From DATFES01 sp035457725 (lineage in GTDB: Bacteria > Pseudomonadota > Alphaproteobacteria > CACIAM-22H2), in contig DATIBC010000069.1 in the NCBI GenBank assembly GCA_035457725.1, positions 1 to 64,000 on the forward strand: a stretch of DNA of 64,000 nucleotides. The letters are read 5' to 3'. The position numbers and the translations under genes were made by a program. Positions 7,962 through 15,974 of the stretch are shown here, piece by piece. The stretch's first letter is position 1. Each line of letters begins with the position of its first letter. Below the pieces are notes generated by a model. That model was not told the DNA's origin. It did not search any database and was given only the letters and a program-made list of their open reading frames with translations.

Positions 7962-8459
7962 CTACTTGATTTCCGACGGCAGCTTCTTTTCGAGCTTCGG
8001 CCAGTTCGCCTCGGCCTTCTTGATGTTGCCGGGGATATCCTTGTTCCAGGCCTGTTGGATGTCGGTCGACAAGTTGAGATAGAGCGTGCCGTCGACGATC
8101 TTCCAAAATCTCGGATCACCGTCGAATTTGGCGCCGACCGCCACGCCATAGGCGCAATATCCGCCGTAGGCGGGGGCGTATTTGTCGGGGTTTCGCTTGA
8201 ACTCGTCGCGGTTCTCTTGCGTGGCGAAGCGGTATGTCGCGTCCTTGTGAACGGCGGCAAATTTCGCATCGCCCTGCACTGGCATACCCTGCTTGAAGTA
8301 GGCGACGACGTCGAAACCGTGGACGGCCAATCCCGGCGCGGGCTTGCCGTCCACGAGGACGACGCCAGTCGCCGTGTTGACCTCGGGACCGGCCAAGGCG
8401 GGTGTGGCGAACAAAGCGGTGATGGCCGCAGCGGCCATTAGTTTGCGGAACGATGTCAT
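7962..8459 (-). CDS. Secreted YHS-domain protein
   Basis: A 165-residue protein with a clear signal peptide (residues 1-23, AAAITALFATPALAGP). Next comes a YHS-type domain with VHGFDVVAYFKQGMPVQGDAKFAA, TYRFATQENRDEFKRNPDKYAPAYGGYCAYG. Such domains are thought to bind metal or sit beside copper/metal-handling proteins; most alphaproteobacterial members are uncharacterised periplasmic proteins. The upstream region carries 21-bp-spaced direct repeats suitable for an AraC protein, and an AraC gene is next upstream, so regulation by it is plausible. Confidence 0.85.
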   Translation of the reverse strand: MTSFRKLMAAAAITALFATPALAGPEVNTATGVVLVDGKPAPGLAVHGFDVVAYFKQGMPVQGDAKFAAVHKDATYRFATQENRDEFKRNPDKYAPAYGGYCAYGVAVGAKFDGDPRFWKIVDGTLYLNLSTDIQQAWNKDIPGNIKKAEANWPKLEKKLPSEIK

Positions 8460-8667
8460 TTCATGAACTCCTGATGATCCAAGGGTTGGTGTGGGTTTTA
8501 TGCGTGTGACACGCCGCGCAGTCGCGTGGCGGTCGTCAATGTCGGCCGTGGCGGCGAGATCGCGCCTCGCATTCGATTGCGCGACGTGCGGTGCGAGCGT
8601 TTGCGAGATGCCATGTCCGTCTCCAGGTCCTCATCGTCGACGCGAGGAACCTAGGGACGGTTGGGAT

Positions 8668-8731
8668 GATTTGCCAATTCACGGGTTGTTGATCACGTAT
8701 ATTAGCAAATCAATTGGGACGATATGCAAAT
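8668..8731. promoter_or_regulatory. GCAAAT repeats, candidate AraC-type binding sites
   Basis: The AT-rich region upstream of the YHS gene contains GCAAAT at 8705-8710 and again at 8726-8731, exactly 21 bp (two helical turns) apart. An inverted copy (GATTTGC) lies at 8668-8674. Direct repeats at about 21-bp spacing are typical of AraC-family binding sites. The adjacent AraC gene ends at 8744. Confidence 0.45.
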
Positions 8732-8743
8732 TATCAATCGATT

Positions 8744-9667
8744 TTAGGTACTGCGATACGCCCGAGGCGGCACCCCAAAGCGTTGCGAAAACGCCCGTGT
8801 GAACGCAGCGGCGGACTGGTACCCGACGTCACGGGCCACCTGCTTCACGCTCGCGTCGGTCTCGACCAATTGCGACAGCGCCTTTTGCAGCCGCCACTCG
8901 CCGACATAGGTCATCGGCGCCACGCCGACGAGATTCGTGAACCGTTCGGCGAAGCGGCTTCGCGACATGCCGATTTCCACCGCCAGCCGATCCACCGACC
9001 ATCGATCGGCGGGCGCCTTGTGGACCAACTCCAAAACGCGGCCTATCTGAGCGTCTGTCATCGCGCCGATCACGCGGGCGAGCTCGGGGCAAGATTGTAT
9101 GCTCGCCCGTACCGCCTCGATGAAGAACACCTCCGAAAGCCGCGAGATCGCCGCCGAAGCGCCGAGATTCTCGGTGAAGGCCCGTCGAGCCACAAGTCGC
9201 AGCGTTTCGTCAAGCAACGGATGCCGCGCTCGATCGGATGGCGTCATGATGATGGCTTCCGGCAGCGCGCGCAGCAGCGGATGGTCCGCGCCTTGCGTGA
9301 AGCCGAGATGACCGCAAACGAGTTGTGTCGATGCTTTCGACTCGCCGCTGCCGACGACGAAAACGCCCCCGCCGTCGTAACCCGATTCGGCAACCACCTG
9401 TTCGAGCGGCGCAGGGGTTCGGCCCGGTTGGTCGGCGAGCGTGTGTTGCTGGCCGCGGGTAATCAAAATCAGATCGCCCGGGCCGACATCGGCGGTCCGG
9501 CCGGAAGCGAGCGCCACATGGCAGTGGCCTTGGATCACGAGGTGGAATCGCGCGGTCTGTTGATAGGCGGGAACGGTGATCGCGAAAGGCGGCGAATACT
9601 CGGTGCGGAAATAGAGTGTCGCCCGAAGTCGGATCGTATCGAAAATGTCGCTTAACACGTCTTTCAT
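8744..9667 (-). CDS. AraC family transcriptional regulator (cupin_6 N-terminal domain)
   Basis: A 307-residue regulator. The N-terminal half is an AraC-type cupin (about 20-190, with FHLVIQGHCHVAL and VGPGDLILITRGQQHTL). The C-terminal third carries two helix-turn-helix motifs: SVDRLAVEIGMSRSRFAERFTNLVG, then SVKQVARDVGYQSAAAFTRAF ending FGVPPRAYR. This class usually activates a neighbouring catabolic or stress gene. The YHS-domain gene lies directly downstream on the same strand, with candidate sites between them. The effector is unknown. Confidence 0.92.
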   Translation of the reverse strand: MKDVLSDIFDTIRLRATLYFRTEYSPPFAITVPAYQQTARFHLVIQGHCHVALASGRTADVGPGDLILITRGQQHTLADQPGRTPAPLEQVVAESGYDGGGVFVVGSGESKASTQLVCGHLGFTQGADHPLLRALPEAIIMTPSDRARHPLLDETLRLVARRAFTENLGASAAISRLSEVFFIEAVRASIQSCPELARVIGAMTDAQIGRVLELVHKAPADRWSVDRLAVEIGMSRSRFAERFTNLVGVAPMTYVGEWRLQKALSQLVETDASVKQVARDVGYQSAAAFTRAFSQRFGVPPRAYRST

Positions 9668-10105
9668 ACAGATCGTCCCATTCTTCAGGATTTCGAATCA
9701 TAAAATGGCGACGCACGGCCGGTAAACCGAATACAGCGCAAGCATGATCACGATCCGGCGAGGGCATCGTCCGCCTGCCGCCGTGGACGGGTGCCCCGTC
9801 CTGGTTGCTCGCCTGTCGCTGGGCGGAGTGAGGCACGCAGGCGCAAATTCGAGCGAGGGGTTATCGGCGACTGCACCGAGCCGATGAATAACGCCGTTGG
9901 TTCGGCCATCGATCCGCACACTGGCCGGAATTCATGACCCACCATCGGCGGGAACTGGCGGCTCAAAGAGCCCGGCGTCAGCGTGAGCGGATTGGTCCGC
10001 TCGCGTGTCTGTGAACGATCACGTTGCTCCATTCGGCATATGACGAAGGCTAAGTCGGAACGCTCCGTCCGTGCAACGTATCGCGGCGAAAGTATCGGCC
10101 CGGAG
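9668..10105. other. 438-bp non-coding interval
   Basis: The stretch between the AraC start and the end of rlmN contains no reading frame with recognisable motifs, ribosome-binding site or consistent codon bias on either strand. It presumably holds the araC promoter near 9670-9730, but no clear -35/-10 pair stood out. No RNA gene, strong hairpin or repeat was found. Confidence 0.5.
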
Positions 10106-11275
10106 TTACGACGGAGCGACGGCTGCGAGTTTAGCCTTCCCGCGCGCGCCGCGTTCGCTCGCCGATTTGAGCTGGCCGCAGGCGGCGAAGATGTCGCGTC
10201 CGCGCGGACGGCGTACCGGCGCGACATAGCCCGCTTTCATCAACACCGCGGCGAACGCGCTGATCGCCTTATCGCCCGAGCACTCGAACGGCGCGCCCGG
10301 CCACGGGTTGAACGGGATGAGGTTGATCTTGGCCGGGATCCCCGATAGCAGCTTGACCAACGCCCGCGCCTCGGCGGGAGAGTCGTTGACGCCGTCCAGC
10401 ATCACGTACTCGAAGGTGATTCGCCGCGCATTCGACAGGCCGGGATACTCGCGGCATGCCGCCAGCAGCTCGGCGATCGGATACTTCTTGTTGAGCGGCA
10501 CGATGACGTCGCGCAATTCGTCGGTCACCGCGTGCAACGAGACCGCCAACATGACCCCAAGCTCGGCGCCGCAGCGCCGGATCATCGGCGCGACGCCGGC
10601 GGTCGATAGCGTGATCTTGCGCCGCGACACGGCGAGGCCTTCGCTGTCCATGACGATGCGAAGCGCCGTGGCCACGTTGTCGAAGTTGAACAGCGGCTCG
10701 CCCATTCCCATCATGACGATGTTGGTGAGCCGGCGGTCGTCGGCGGGCGCCGGCCATTCTGCGAACGCATCGCGGCACGACATGACCTGACCGACGATCT
10801 CGGCGGGTTGCAGATTTCGCACCAGCCGTTGCGTTCCGGTATGGCAGAACTTGCATGACAGTGTGCAGCCGACCTGCGAGGAGACGCAGAGCGTGCCGCG
10901 GTCGTCCTCGGGAATGTGCACGCACTCGATCTCCTGCCCGTCGGCGAACCGCAACAACCATTTCTGCGTTCCGTCGATCGAGACCTGGCGACGCGTCACC
11001 TCCGGGCGAGCGACGACGAAGCGCGCCTCGAGCTTGGCGCGCAGCGACTTGGCCAAGTCGGTCATCGCCGCGAAGTCGCGCGCGCCGCGCACGTAGATCC
11101 ATCGCCACAGCTGACGGGCGCGAAACGCCGGTTCGTCGAGCTCGGCGAGCACGCAGGCGAGCTCCTCGCGCGTGAGTCCGATTAAGTCGCGGCGCCCATC
11201 GGCGTAGGCGGGCGCCGGCAACTCGGTCTTGACCGGCTCGGGCCTTTGCGCTGTGGCCAATACGGTCGTGCTCAT
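10106..11275 (-). CDS. rlmN: Dual-specificity RNA methyltransferase RlmN
   Basis: Radical-SAM enzyme that methylates C2 of A2503 in 23S rRNA and A37 of several tRNAs. The 389 residues contain the radical-SAM cluster motif C137-x3-C141-x2-C144 in GCTLSCKFCHTG. The catalytic cysteine pair is also present: C118 in ECVHIPE and C366 near the C-terminus in FAACGQLKS. The conserved NIVMMGMGEPLFNFDNV is present. The C-terminal tail is Ala/Lys-rich and longer than the catalytic core requires. Confidence 0.96.
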   Translation of the reverse strand: MSTTVLATAQRPEPVKTELPAPAYADGRRDLIGLTREELACVLAELDEPAFRARQLWRWIYVRGARDFAAMTDLAKSLRAKLEARFVVARPEVTRRQVSIDGTQKWLLRFADGQEIECVHIPEDDRGTLCVSSQVGCTLSCKFCHTGTQRLVRNLQPAEIVGQVMSCRDAFAEWPAPADDRRLTNIVMMGMGEPLFNFDNVATALRIVMDSEGLAVSRRKITLSTAGVAPMIRRCGAELGVMLAVSLHAVTDELRDVIVPLNKKYPIAELLAACREYPGLSNARRITFEYVMLDGVNDSPAEARALVKLLSGIPAKINLIPFNPWPGAPFECSGDKAISAFAAVLMKAGYVAPVRRPRGRDIFAACGQLKSASERGARGKAKLAAVAPS

Positions 11276-11317
11276 TGGCGCATCATGGCGATAGCTCGCG
11301 CGCCGCGCGCGACGCGG

Positions 11318-11884
11318 CTATTTGACTCCGCACGCTTGACCTATCGTCGCATAGGCCCGTGTGAAGCCGAGGAGGCCGAAGGTGTCGCTGGTTTCGTTGC
11401 TGCGGGCCGAGGTTCCTTGAACGACCGCCGTTTTGCCCGATCGCAGCGCGGCGATCAGCGCCTTGTCCGTCTTGGCGTCGGGCGCCCAGGCGGACTCCTT
11501 TTCGACCTCCGGCCGCGCCAGCAGTTCGAATTTTTTCCCATCGACGTTGACCGGCACCTTCGCCCCGGAGGCAAACGCGTACCCGGCTTGGAACGTCACG
11601 ACGTCGAAGCTCTTGCTCGCCGGCCGGTGGGTCACCACCAGCAGGACGTCGCCGCGCCTCGAATATTTGCCCTCCGATTTGGCCGGCCGCGACACCATGT
11701 AGCAAATCTTGCTGCCGCCCTGCATCAACTCGGCGGCGGTCCATTGTCCGAACGTGCCGAGCGCTTTCGGTTCGCCGACCGCCGGCTGGGCGGTCCCCTT
11801 TGTGGCTTGCGACCACGCCGCCTCGCTAAACGGCGCTCCCACCAGAATCACGGCCAATATCATGCTCTTAACTCGAATGCGCAT
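11318..11884 (-). CDS. Invasion-associated locus B (IalB) family protein
   Basis: A 188-residue exported protein with a signal peptide (about 1-25, cleavage near AAWSQA). The IalB fold follows: FGQWTAAELMQGGSKICYMVSRP, then GDVLLVVTHRPASKSFDVVTFQAGYAF and LGFTRAYATIGQACGVK. IalB was named in Bartonella, but homologues are widespread periplasmic proteins in non-pathogenic alphaproteobacteria, of unknown function. Two cysteines (CYM and ACGV) could form a disulfide. It is divergent from the ECF sigma gene, sharing a short region of under 60 bp upstream of the sigma promoter. Confidence 0.85.
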   Translation of the reverse strand: MRIRVKSMILAVILVGAPFSEAAWSQATKGTAQPAVGEPKALGTFGQWTAAELMQGGSKICYMVSRPAKSEGKYSRRGDVLLVVTHRPASKSFDVVTFQAGYAFASGAKVPVNVDGKKFELLARPEVEKESAWAPDAKTDKALIAALRSGKTAVVQGTSARSNETSDTFGLLGFTRAYATIGQACGVK

Positions 11885-11916
11885 GTCCGCCTAACCGCTC
11901 TTTGATGGCCTGACAA

Positions 11917-11943
11917 TGATCCGCCCGCCGTCGATTCGCGTAT
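11917..11943 (+). promoter_or_regulatory. ECF (RpoE/ChrR-type) autoregulatory promoter
   Basis: TGATCC (11917-11922) is followed after 16 bp by CGTAT (11939-11943). This fits the promoter type I recall for the ChrR-linked ECF11 sigma group of alphaproteobacteria, and it lies directly upstream of such a sigma gene. Transcription would start at about 11950, which rules out a translation start before that point. Confidence 0.6.
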
Positions 11944-12046
11944 GACACGCGAAATGAAGCGCGTCAACCGACTGTGGGACGAGGGAGTGGTCGGCGGCGC
12001 GGCGGTGGCGCTTGTGGGAGCGAGTCGCCCGGCCTTAGATAGCGCG

Positions 12047-12613
12047 ATGGATGTGGCTCCCACGCCGAAGCCCGGCGATTTCGTCGCCGCCATGCGTGCG
12101 ATTGCGACCAGCGGCGACCGCGACGCCTTCGCGACGTTGTTCGCGCATTTCGCGCCGCGAGTGAAAGCCTATCTGATGCAACTGGGCGCCGAAGCGAGCG
12201 CCGCCGAGGATTTGATGCAGGAAGTGATGTTGACCGTGTGGCGCCGCGCCGAATCCTACGATCCGGCCCTCGCCGGCGTCAGCACATGGATTTTCACCAT
12301 TGCGCGGAACCGGCGAATCGACACGCTGCGCCGCGAGAAGCGGCCGGAGTTCGACCCGAACGACCCTGCCTTCGTTCCCGACGCTCCGCGGCCGGCCGAC
12401 GACGCGGTCGCGGCCTGGCAGTGGGAGCGGCGGCTCGTGGCGGCGATTGACGAACTGCCGGAGCAGCAAGCCAAGCTCCTGCGTCTCGCTTTTTTCGAGG
12501 ATCGTTCGCATGCCGACATCGCCGCCGCGTTGCGGTTGCCGCTCGGCACGGTGAAGTCGCGAATTCGGCTCGCCATGGCCCGGTTGCGCACTAGATTCGA
12601 GGACGAGCGATGA
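12047..12613 (+). CDS. rpoE: ECF RNA polymerase sigma factor (RpoE/ECF11 type)
   Basis: A 188-residue ECF sigma factor. Region 2 spans FATLFAHFAPRVKAYLMQLG, then AEDLMQEVMLTVWRRAESYDP and STWIFTIARNRRIDTLRRE. Region 4 spans ELPEQQAKLLRLAFFEDRSHADIAAALRLPLGTVKSRIRLAMARLR. It is followed by a ChrR-type zinc anti-sigma gene with a four-base overlap, the arrangement of the singlet-oxygen-responsive pair in Rhodobacter. An in-frame ATG at 11942 was rejected because it falls inside the -10 element of the likely promoter; ATG 12047 (or 12092) fits better. The symbol is used by analogy. Confidence 0.9.
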   Translation: MDVAPTPKPGDFVAAMRAIATSGDRDAFATLFAHFAPRVKAYLMQLGAEASAAEDLMQEVMLTVWRRAESYDPALAGVSTWIFTIARNRRIDTLRREKRPEFDPNDPAFVPDAPRPADDAVAAWQWERRLVAAIDELPEQQAKLLRLAFFEDRSHADIAAALRLPLGTVKSRIRLAMARLRTRFEDER

Positions 12614-13260
12614 GTCCGCGACACCATCCGCCCGACGAATTGATACTCGATTACGCGGCCGGCAGCGCGCCGGAGCCGGTGGCGGTTCTAGTTGCGACGC
12701 ATCTAGCGTTGTGCCCGGCGTGCCGGGATAACGCCGCCCGCCTCGAGCGGGTGGGCGGAGCGTTGCTCGACGACTTGCCGCCGGCAGCGATCGCCGGCGA
12801 TGCGCTCGAACGCGCGCTGGCGCGGCTGGACCGGCCGCCCGCCATATTCCCGCGAGCGCCATCGGTACCCTCGAACCGATTGCTGCCGGCCCCGCTCAGC
12901 CAGTATGTGACAGCGGGCCTCGACGGGTTGGCGTGGCGGCGTGTCGTCCGCGGCATCGACCAGGCGAACTTGACGTGCGGCGGTGGAGCCTTCAAGGCGT
13001 CGATACTCAGAATCTCCGCCGGACGAGCGATCCCTCGCCATACCCATCGCGGCACCGAAATGCTGATGGTGCTCGACGGCGCTTTCAGCGACGAAACGGG
13101 GCGATATGGGCGGGGCGACGTCGAAGTCAGCGACGAAACGGTCATCCATCGGCCGGTCGCCGAGGCCGAGCGCGATTGCCTGTGCTTGATCGTGACCGCG
13201 GGGCCGATACGGCTGACCGGCATCGTCGGACGATTGATCAACCCGTTCATTCGCGGCTGA
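12610..13260 (+). CDS. chrR: ChrR-type zinc-binding cupin anti-sigma factor
   Basis: A 216-residue anti-sigma factor. The N-terminal zinc anti-sigma domain has H6, H31, C35 and C38 (in THLALCPACRD), spaced as in Rhodobacter ChrR. The C-terminal cupin (about 105-215) carries a second metal site: H144, H146 and E150 in PRHTHRGTEMLMVLDG, and H180 in VIHRP. In the known system, singlet oxygen or organic peroxides trigger ChrR release and destruction, which frees the sigma factor. The overlap with the sigma stop codon indicates translational coupling. Confidence 0.93.
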   Translation: MSPRHHPPDELILDYAAGSAPEPVAVLVATHLALCPACRDNAARLERVGGALLDDLPPAAIAGDALERALARLDRPPAIFPRAPSVPSNRLLPAPLSQYVTAGLDGLAWRRVVRGIDQANLTCGGGAFKASILRISAGRAIPRHTHRGTEMLMVLDGAFSDETGRYGRGDVEVSDETVIHRPVAEAERDCLCLIVTAGPIRLTGIVGRLINPFIRG

Positions 13261-13264
13261 GCGC

Positions 13265-13834
13265 TCAAGCCTTGGGCTTCGACGCCGCGCCGCGGCGCTT
13301 GAGCCGCGGTGGGCCGAAGGCATGCTTCGGCAACGCGACAGGCGCTGCTCCGACGGCCACGCCTCGATCGGCGAAGCGGCCAAGGCTGATCAGCCGGTCA
13401 TACATGACGAGCGCCCCGGCAAGCGCGAGGTTGATCGAAAACCGCGTCGGTATCCTGACTACGTGCTCGCAAAGCGCCGTCATCTGCGCTGAAAGCGCTC
13501 CCCGCTCGGGGCCGAGAACGTAAGCGGCACAGCGTGGATGGCGGAAACTTGGCAGGTCGATCGCGTCGTCGGCGATTTCGACGCCGACCAGCGCGCAGCC
13601 ATGCGGCAATCGCAGCTGCTCGACGCTGTGATAGGCGTAGAACGGCACCGAACCGGGCGTGTCCGACGTGTCGGCGCGCCCTCCCTCGTCGCGCCGGTAG
13701 GTAGCCGCCACGGTGAATACGAAGCTCGCCCCGAACGCGTGTGCGGTGCGCAGCAGGCTTCCGACGTTCATCGCCTTGCTCACGCCCTCGACGCCGATCC
13801 CGAAATATCCGCGCACGTTCCATCCTCCGGTCAT
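13265..13834 (-). CDS. TrmH/SpoU family RNA 2'-O-methyltransferase
   Basis: A 189-residue SPOUT methyltransferase. It shows the TrmH pattern: KAMNVGSLLRTAHAFGASFVFTV, the SAM-binding knot segment AAYVLGPERGALSAQM, and the terminal RIPTRFSINLALAGALVMYDRLI. The RNA target cannot be told from sequence; single-domain members usually act on tRNA. The start was placed at MTGGWNVRGYFG, because longer extension overlaps the opposite asparaginase gene and has no similarity. The C-terminal tail is rich in basic residues. Its end is four bases from the chrR stop. Confidence 0.85.
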   Translation of the reverse strand: MTGGWNVRGYFGIGVEGVSKAMNVGSLLRTAHAFGASFVFTVAATYRRDEGGRADTSDTPGSVPFYAYHSVEQLRLPHGCALVGVEIADDAIDLPSFRHPRCAAYVLGPERGALSAQMTALCEHVVRIPTRFSINLALAGALVMYDRLISLGRFADRGVAVGAAPVALPKHAFGPPRLKRRGAASKPKA

Positions 13835-13916
13835 GCTGCCGGAAAACTTGCCTCGCCGACTCACAACAGGCAAGGTGAGGCGTGCGATTCCTGAAACCGA
13901 GATCGATTCGTCCGTA

Positions 13917-14957
13917 ATGCCGCCGGATTCCGTCGTTACCGCTACGCAATCCAGGACCGCGCCACCCATTCTGGTCGAAGTCCGCCGGGGTTCGATGGTC
14001 GAAAGCCGGCATCGCGGAAATTACGCCGTTGTCGACTCCGCCGGCACAATCGTCGCCGCCGCGGGCGACGTCGAGCGGCCGATCTATGCGCGCTCGGCGA
14101 TCAAGCCGCTCTTGGCCCTGCCACTGATCGAAACCGGCGCCGCGGCGGCGAGCGACGCGGGCGAGATCGAGCTGGCGCTGGCGCAGGCGAGTCATGGCGG
14201 CGAGCCATTTCATACCGCGGCGGTCGCGGCGTGGCTCGCGCGCGTCGGACTGTCGGTCGACGACCTCGAATGCGGCGCGCACCTTCCCAATCACGAGCCC
14301 TCGGCCGAGGCGCTGCTGCGCGACGGTGGATCCGCCTCGGCGCTGCACAACAACTGCTCGGGCAAGCATGCCGGCGTGCTCGCGACATGCCGCCATCTCG
14401 GCGAGCCGACCAAGGGGTACATCACCGCCGCGCATCCGGCCCAGGCCCGATTGACGCGCGCGCTCGAAGAAATGTGCGGGCTCGATTTCGCCCGCGCGCC
14501 GCGCGGCATCGACGGTTGCGGATTCCCGCAAATCGGCGTGCCGCTCGCCGCCTTGGCGCGCGGCCTCGCGCGCTACGCCGCCCCCGACGATCTATCACCG
14601 TCCCGCCGGGACGCCTGCCGCGATCTGGCGTCTGCGGCGATCGCGCGACCCGAATTCATTTCGCGGAGCGGCCATTTCAGTGTCGCCGCGATGCGCGCCT
14701 GCCACGGCAAGGTGATGATCAAGAGCGGCGCCGAGGGCGTCTATGTCGCGGCGATCTTCGCTTGCGGCATCGGCGTCGCGGTCAAGATCGAAGACGGCGC
14801 CGGACGTGCGGCCGAGGTCGCGATCGCCGCGCTGGTCGCGCGGCACGCCCTGCTCGACGAAAGCGAACGCGAGGCGTTGCGTCCCTTGATCGAAGCGCCG
14901 GTCGCCAATGTTGCGGGCCGGCTGGTCGGCGCGATCGCGCCGGCGCCCAATTGGTGA
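13917..14957 (+). CDS. L-asparaginase II family protein
   Basis: A 346-residue enzyme of the thermolabile/type II-like asparaginase family (the Rhizobium etli AnsA-type). It hydrolyses asparagine to aspartate and ammonia. Diagnostic stretches are ESRHRGNYAVVDSAG, IYARSAIKPLLALPLIETGAA, ALAQASHGGEPFHT, the catalytic HNNCSGKHAGVLATCRHLG, and GIDGCGFPQIGVPL. No signal peptide is visible, so it is probably cytosolic. The start was chosen at ATG 13917 because further upstream sequence overlaps the divergent methyltransferase. Its stop overlaps the GTG start of the next gene. Confidence 0.9.
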   Translation: MPPDSVVTATQSRTAPPILVEVRRGSMVESRHRGNYAVVDSAGTIVAAAGDVERPIYARSAIKPLLALPLIETGAAAASDAGEIELALAQASHGGEPFHTAAVAAWLARVGLSVDDLECGAHLPNHEPSAEALLRDGGSASALHNNCSGKHAGVLATCRHLGEPTKGYITAAHPAQARLTRALEEMCGLDFARAPRGIDGCGFPQIGVPLAALARGLARYAAPDDLSPSRRDACRDLASAAIARPEFISRSGHFSVAAMRACHGKVMIKSGAEGVYVAAIFACGIGVAVKIEDGAGRAAEVAIAALVARHALLDESEREALRPLIEAPVANVAGRLVGAIAPAPNW

Positions 14958-15946
14958 ACGTCATACGCGCGGTCGTCTGTCGCCAGAACGGCGACCCCTC
15001 GGTCCTCAGGATCGAGGAAGTTCCGCCGCCTATATTATCCAACGGCGGCGTGCGGATCGCCGTCGAGGCAGCCGGGCTCAACTTCGCCGACACGCTGGTC
15101 GTCAAGGGCTCCTACCAGATCAAGCCTCCGTTTCCGTTCACGCCCGGGCTCGAATGCGCCGGCGTCGTGCGCGAAGTCGCGGTTGACGTCAAGGACATCA
15201 AGGTCGGTGACCGCGTCATGGCGGCGATCGGCATGGGTTGTTTCACCGAGGAGATCGTCGCGCGTGCCGTCGACGTGTTCCCGGTTCCCAAGAATGGCGA
15301 TCTGTCCGCCGCCGGCGCCTTTCCGATCGTATATGGCACCGCGCACGGCGCCCTCGACCATCGTGCCCACCTTAAATCGGGCGAAACACTGCTGGTGCTT
15401 GGCGCTGGCGGCGGCGTCGGCCTCGCCGCGATCGAGGTCGGCAAAGCGATGGGCGCCAAAGTCATCGCCGCGGCGCGCGGTCCCGACAAGCTTGCGCGGG
15501 CGCGCGAACATGGCGCCGATCACGTCATCGACTATGTCGCCGAGGATCTGCGCGCCCGCGTCAAGGACGTCACCGGTGATCGCGGCGCCGACGTGGTGTT
15601 CGACCCGGTCGGCGGCGACGCCTGCGACGCCGCGTTGCGCGCCATCGCCTGGGAGGGACGGCTTCTCGTCGTCGGCTTCGCCAGCGGTCGAATCCCGCAG
15701 ATCCCGGCGAACGTACTCCTGGTGAAGAACGTCTCAGCGACCGGCGTGTTCTGGGGCGGTTATCGCCAGAAGGCGCCGAAAGTGGTTCGCGATTCCTTCG
15801 CCAAGCTCAACGACTGGTGGCGCCAGGGGAAATTGCGGCCGCACATATCCCACTGCTTCGACATCGCCGACGTCGCCGCCGCCATGAATCTGCTGTTGAG
15901 CCGCAAAGCTACCGGCAAGATCGTGCTCACCACCGGCCGCAGCTAG
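14954..15946 (+). CDS. NADPH:quinone oxidoreductase (zinc-free MDR family)
   Basis: A 330-residue medium-chain reductase of the quinone oxidoreductase branch, starting at a GTG that overlaps the asparaginase stop by four bases. It has the GroES-like domain (LNFADTLVVKGSYQIKPPFPFTPGLECAGVV) and a Rossmann domain with LVLGAGGGVGLAAIEVGKAMGA. There are no zinc-ligand cysteines, as expected for this branch. It likely reduces quinones or enoyl-type compounds with NADPH. Overlap with the asparaginase gene implies translational coupling, though no metabolic link is obvious. Confidence 0.9.
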   Translation: MNVIRAVVCRQNGDPSVLRIEEVPPPILSNGGVRIAVEAAGLNFADTLVVKGSYQIKPPFPFTPGLECAGVVREVAVDVKDIKVGDRVMAAIGMGCFTEEIVARAVDVFPVPKNGDLSAAGAFPIVYGTAHGALDHRAHLKSGETLLVLGAGGGVGLAAIEVGKAMGAKVIAAARGPDKLARAREHGADHVIDYVAEDLRARVKDVTGDRGADVVFDPVGGDACDAALRAIAWEGRLLVVGFASGRIPQIPANVLLVKNVSATGVFWGGYRQKAPKVVRDSFAKLNDWWRQGKLRPHISHCFDIADVAAAMNLLLSRKATGKIVLTTGRS

Positions 15947-15974
15947 GCATGTCGACGCAACGCCAGAATGCTCG

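Noticed and set aside
11942..12046. Upstream start of the ECF sigma factor at 11942
   Set aside because: The ATG falls inside the probable -10 element of its own promoter, and the extra residues do not resemble family N-termini.
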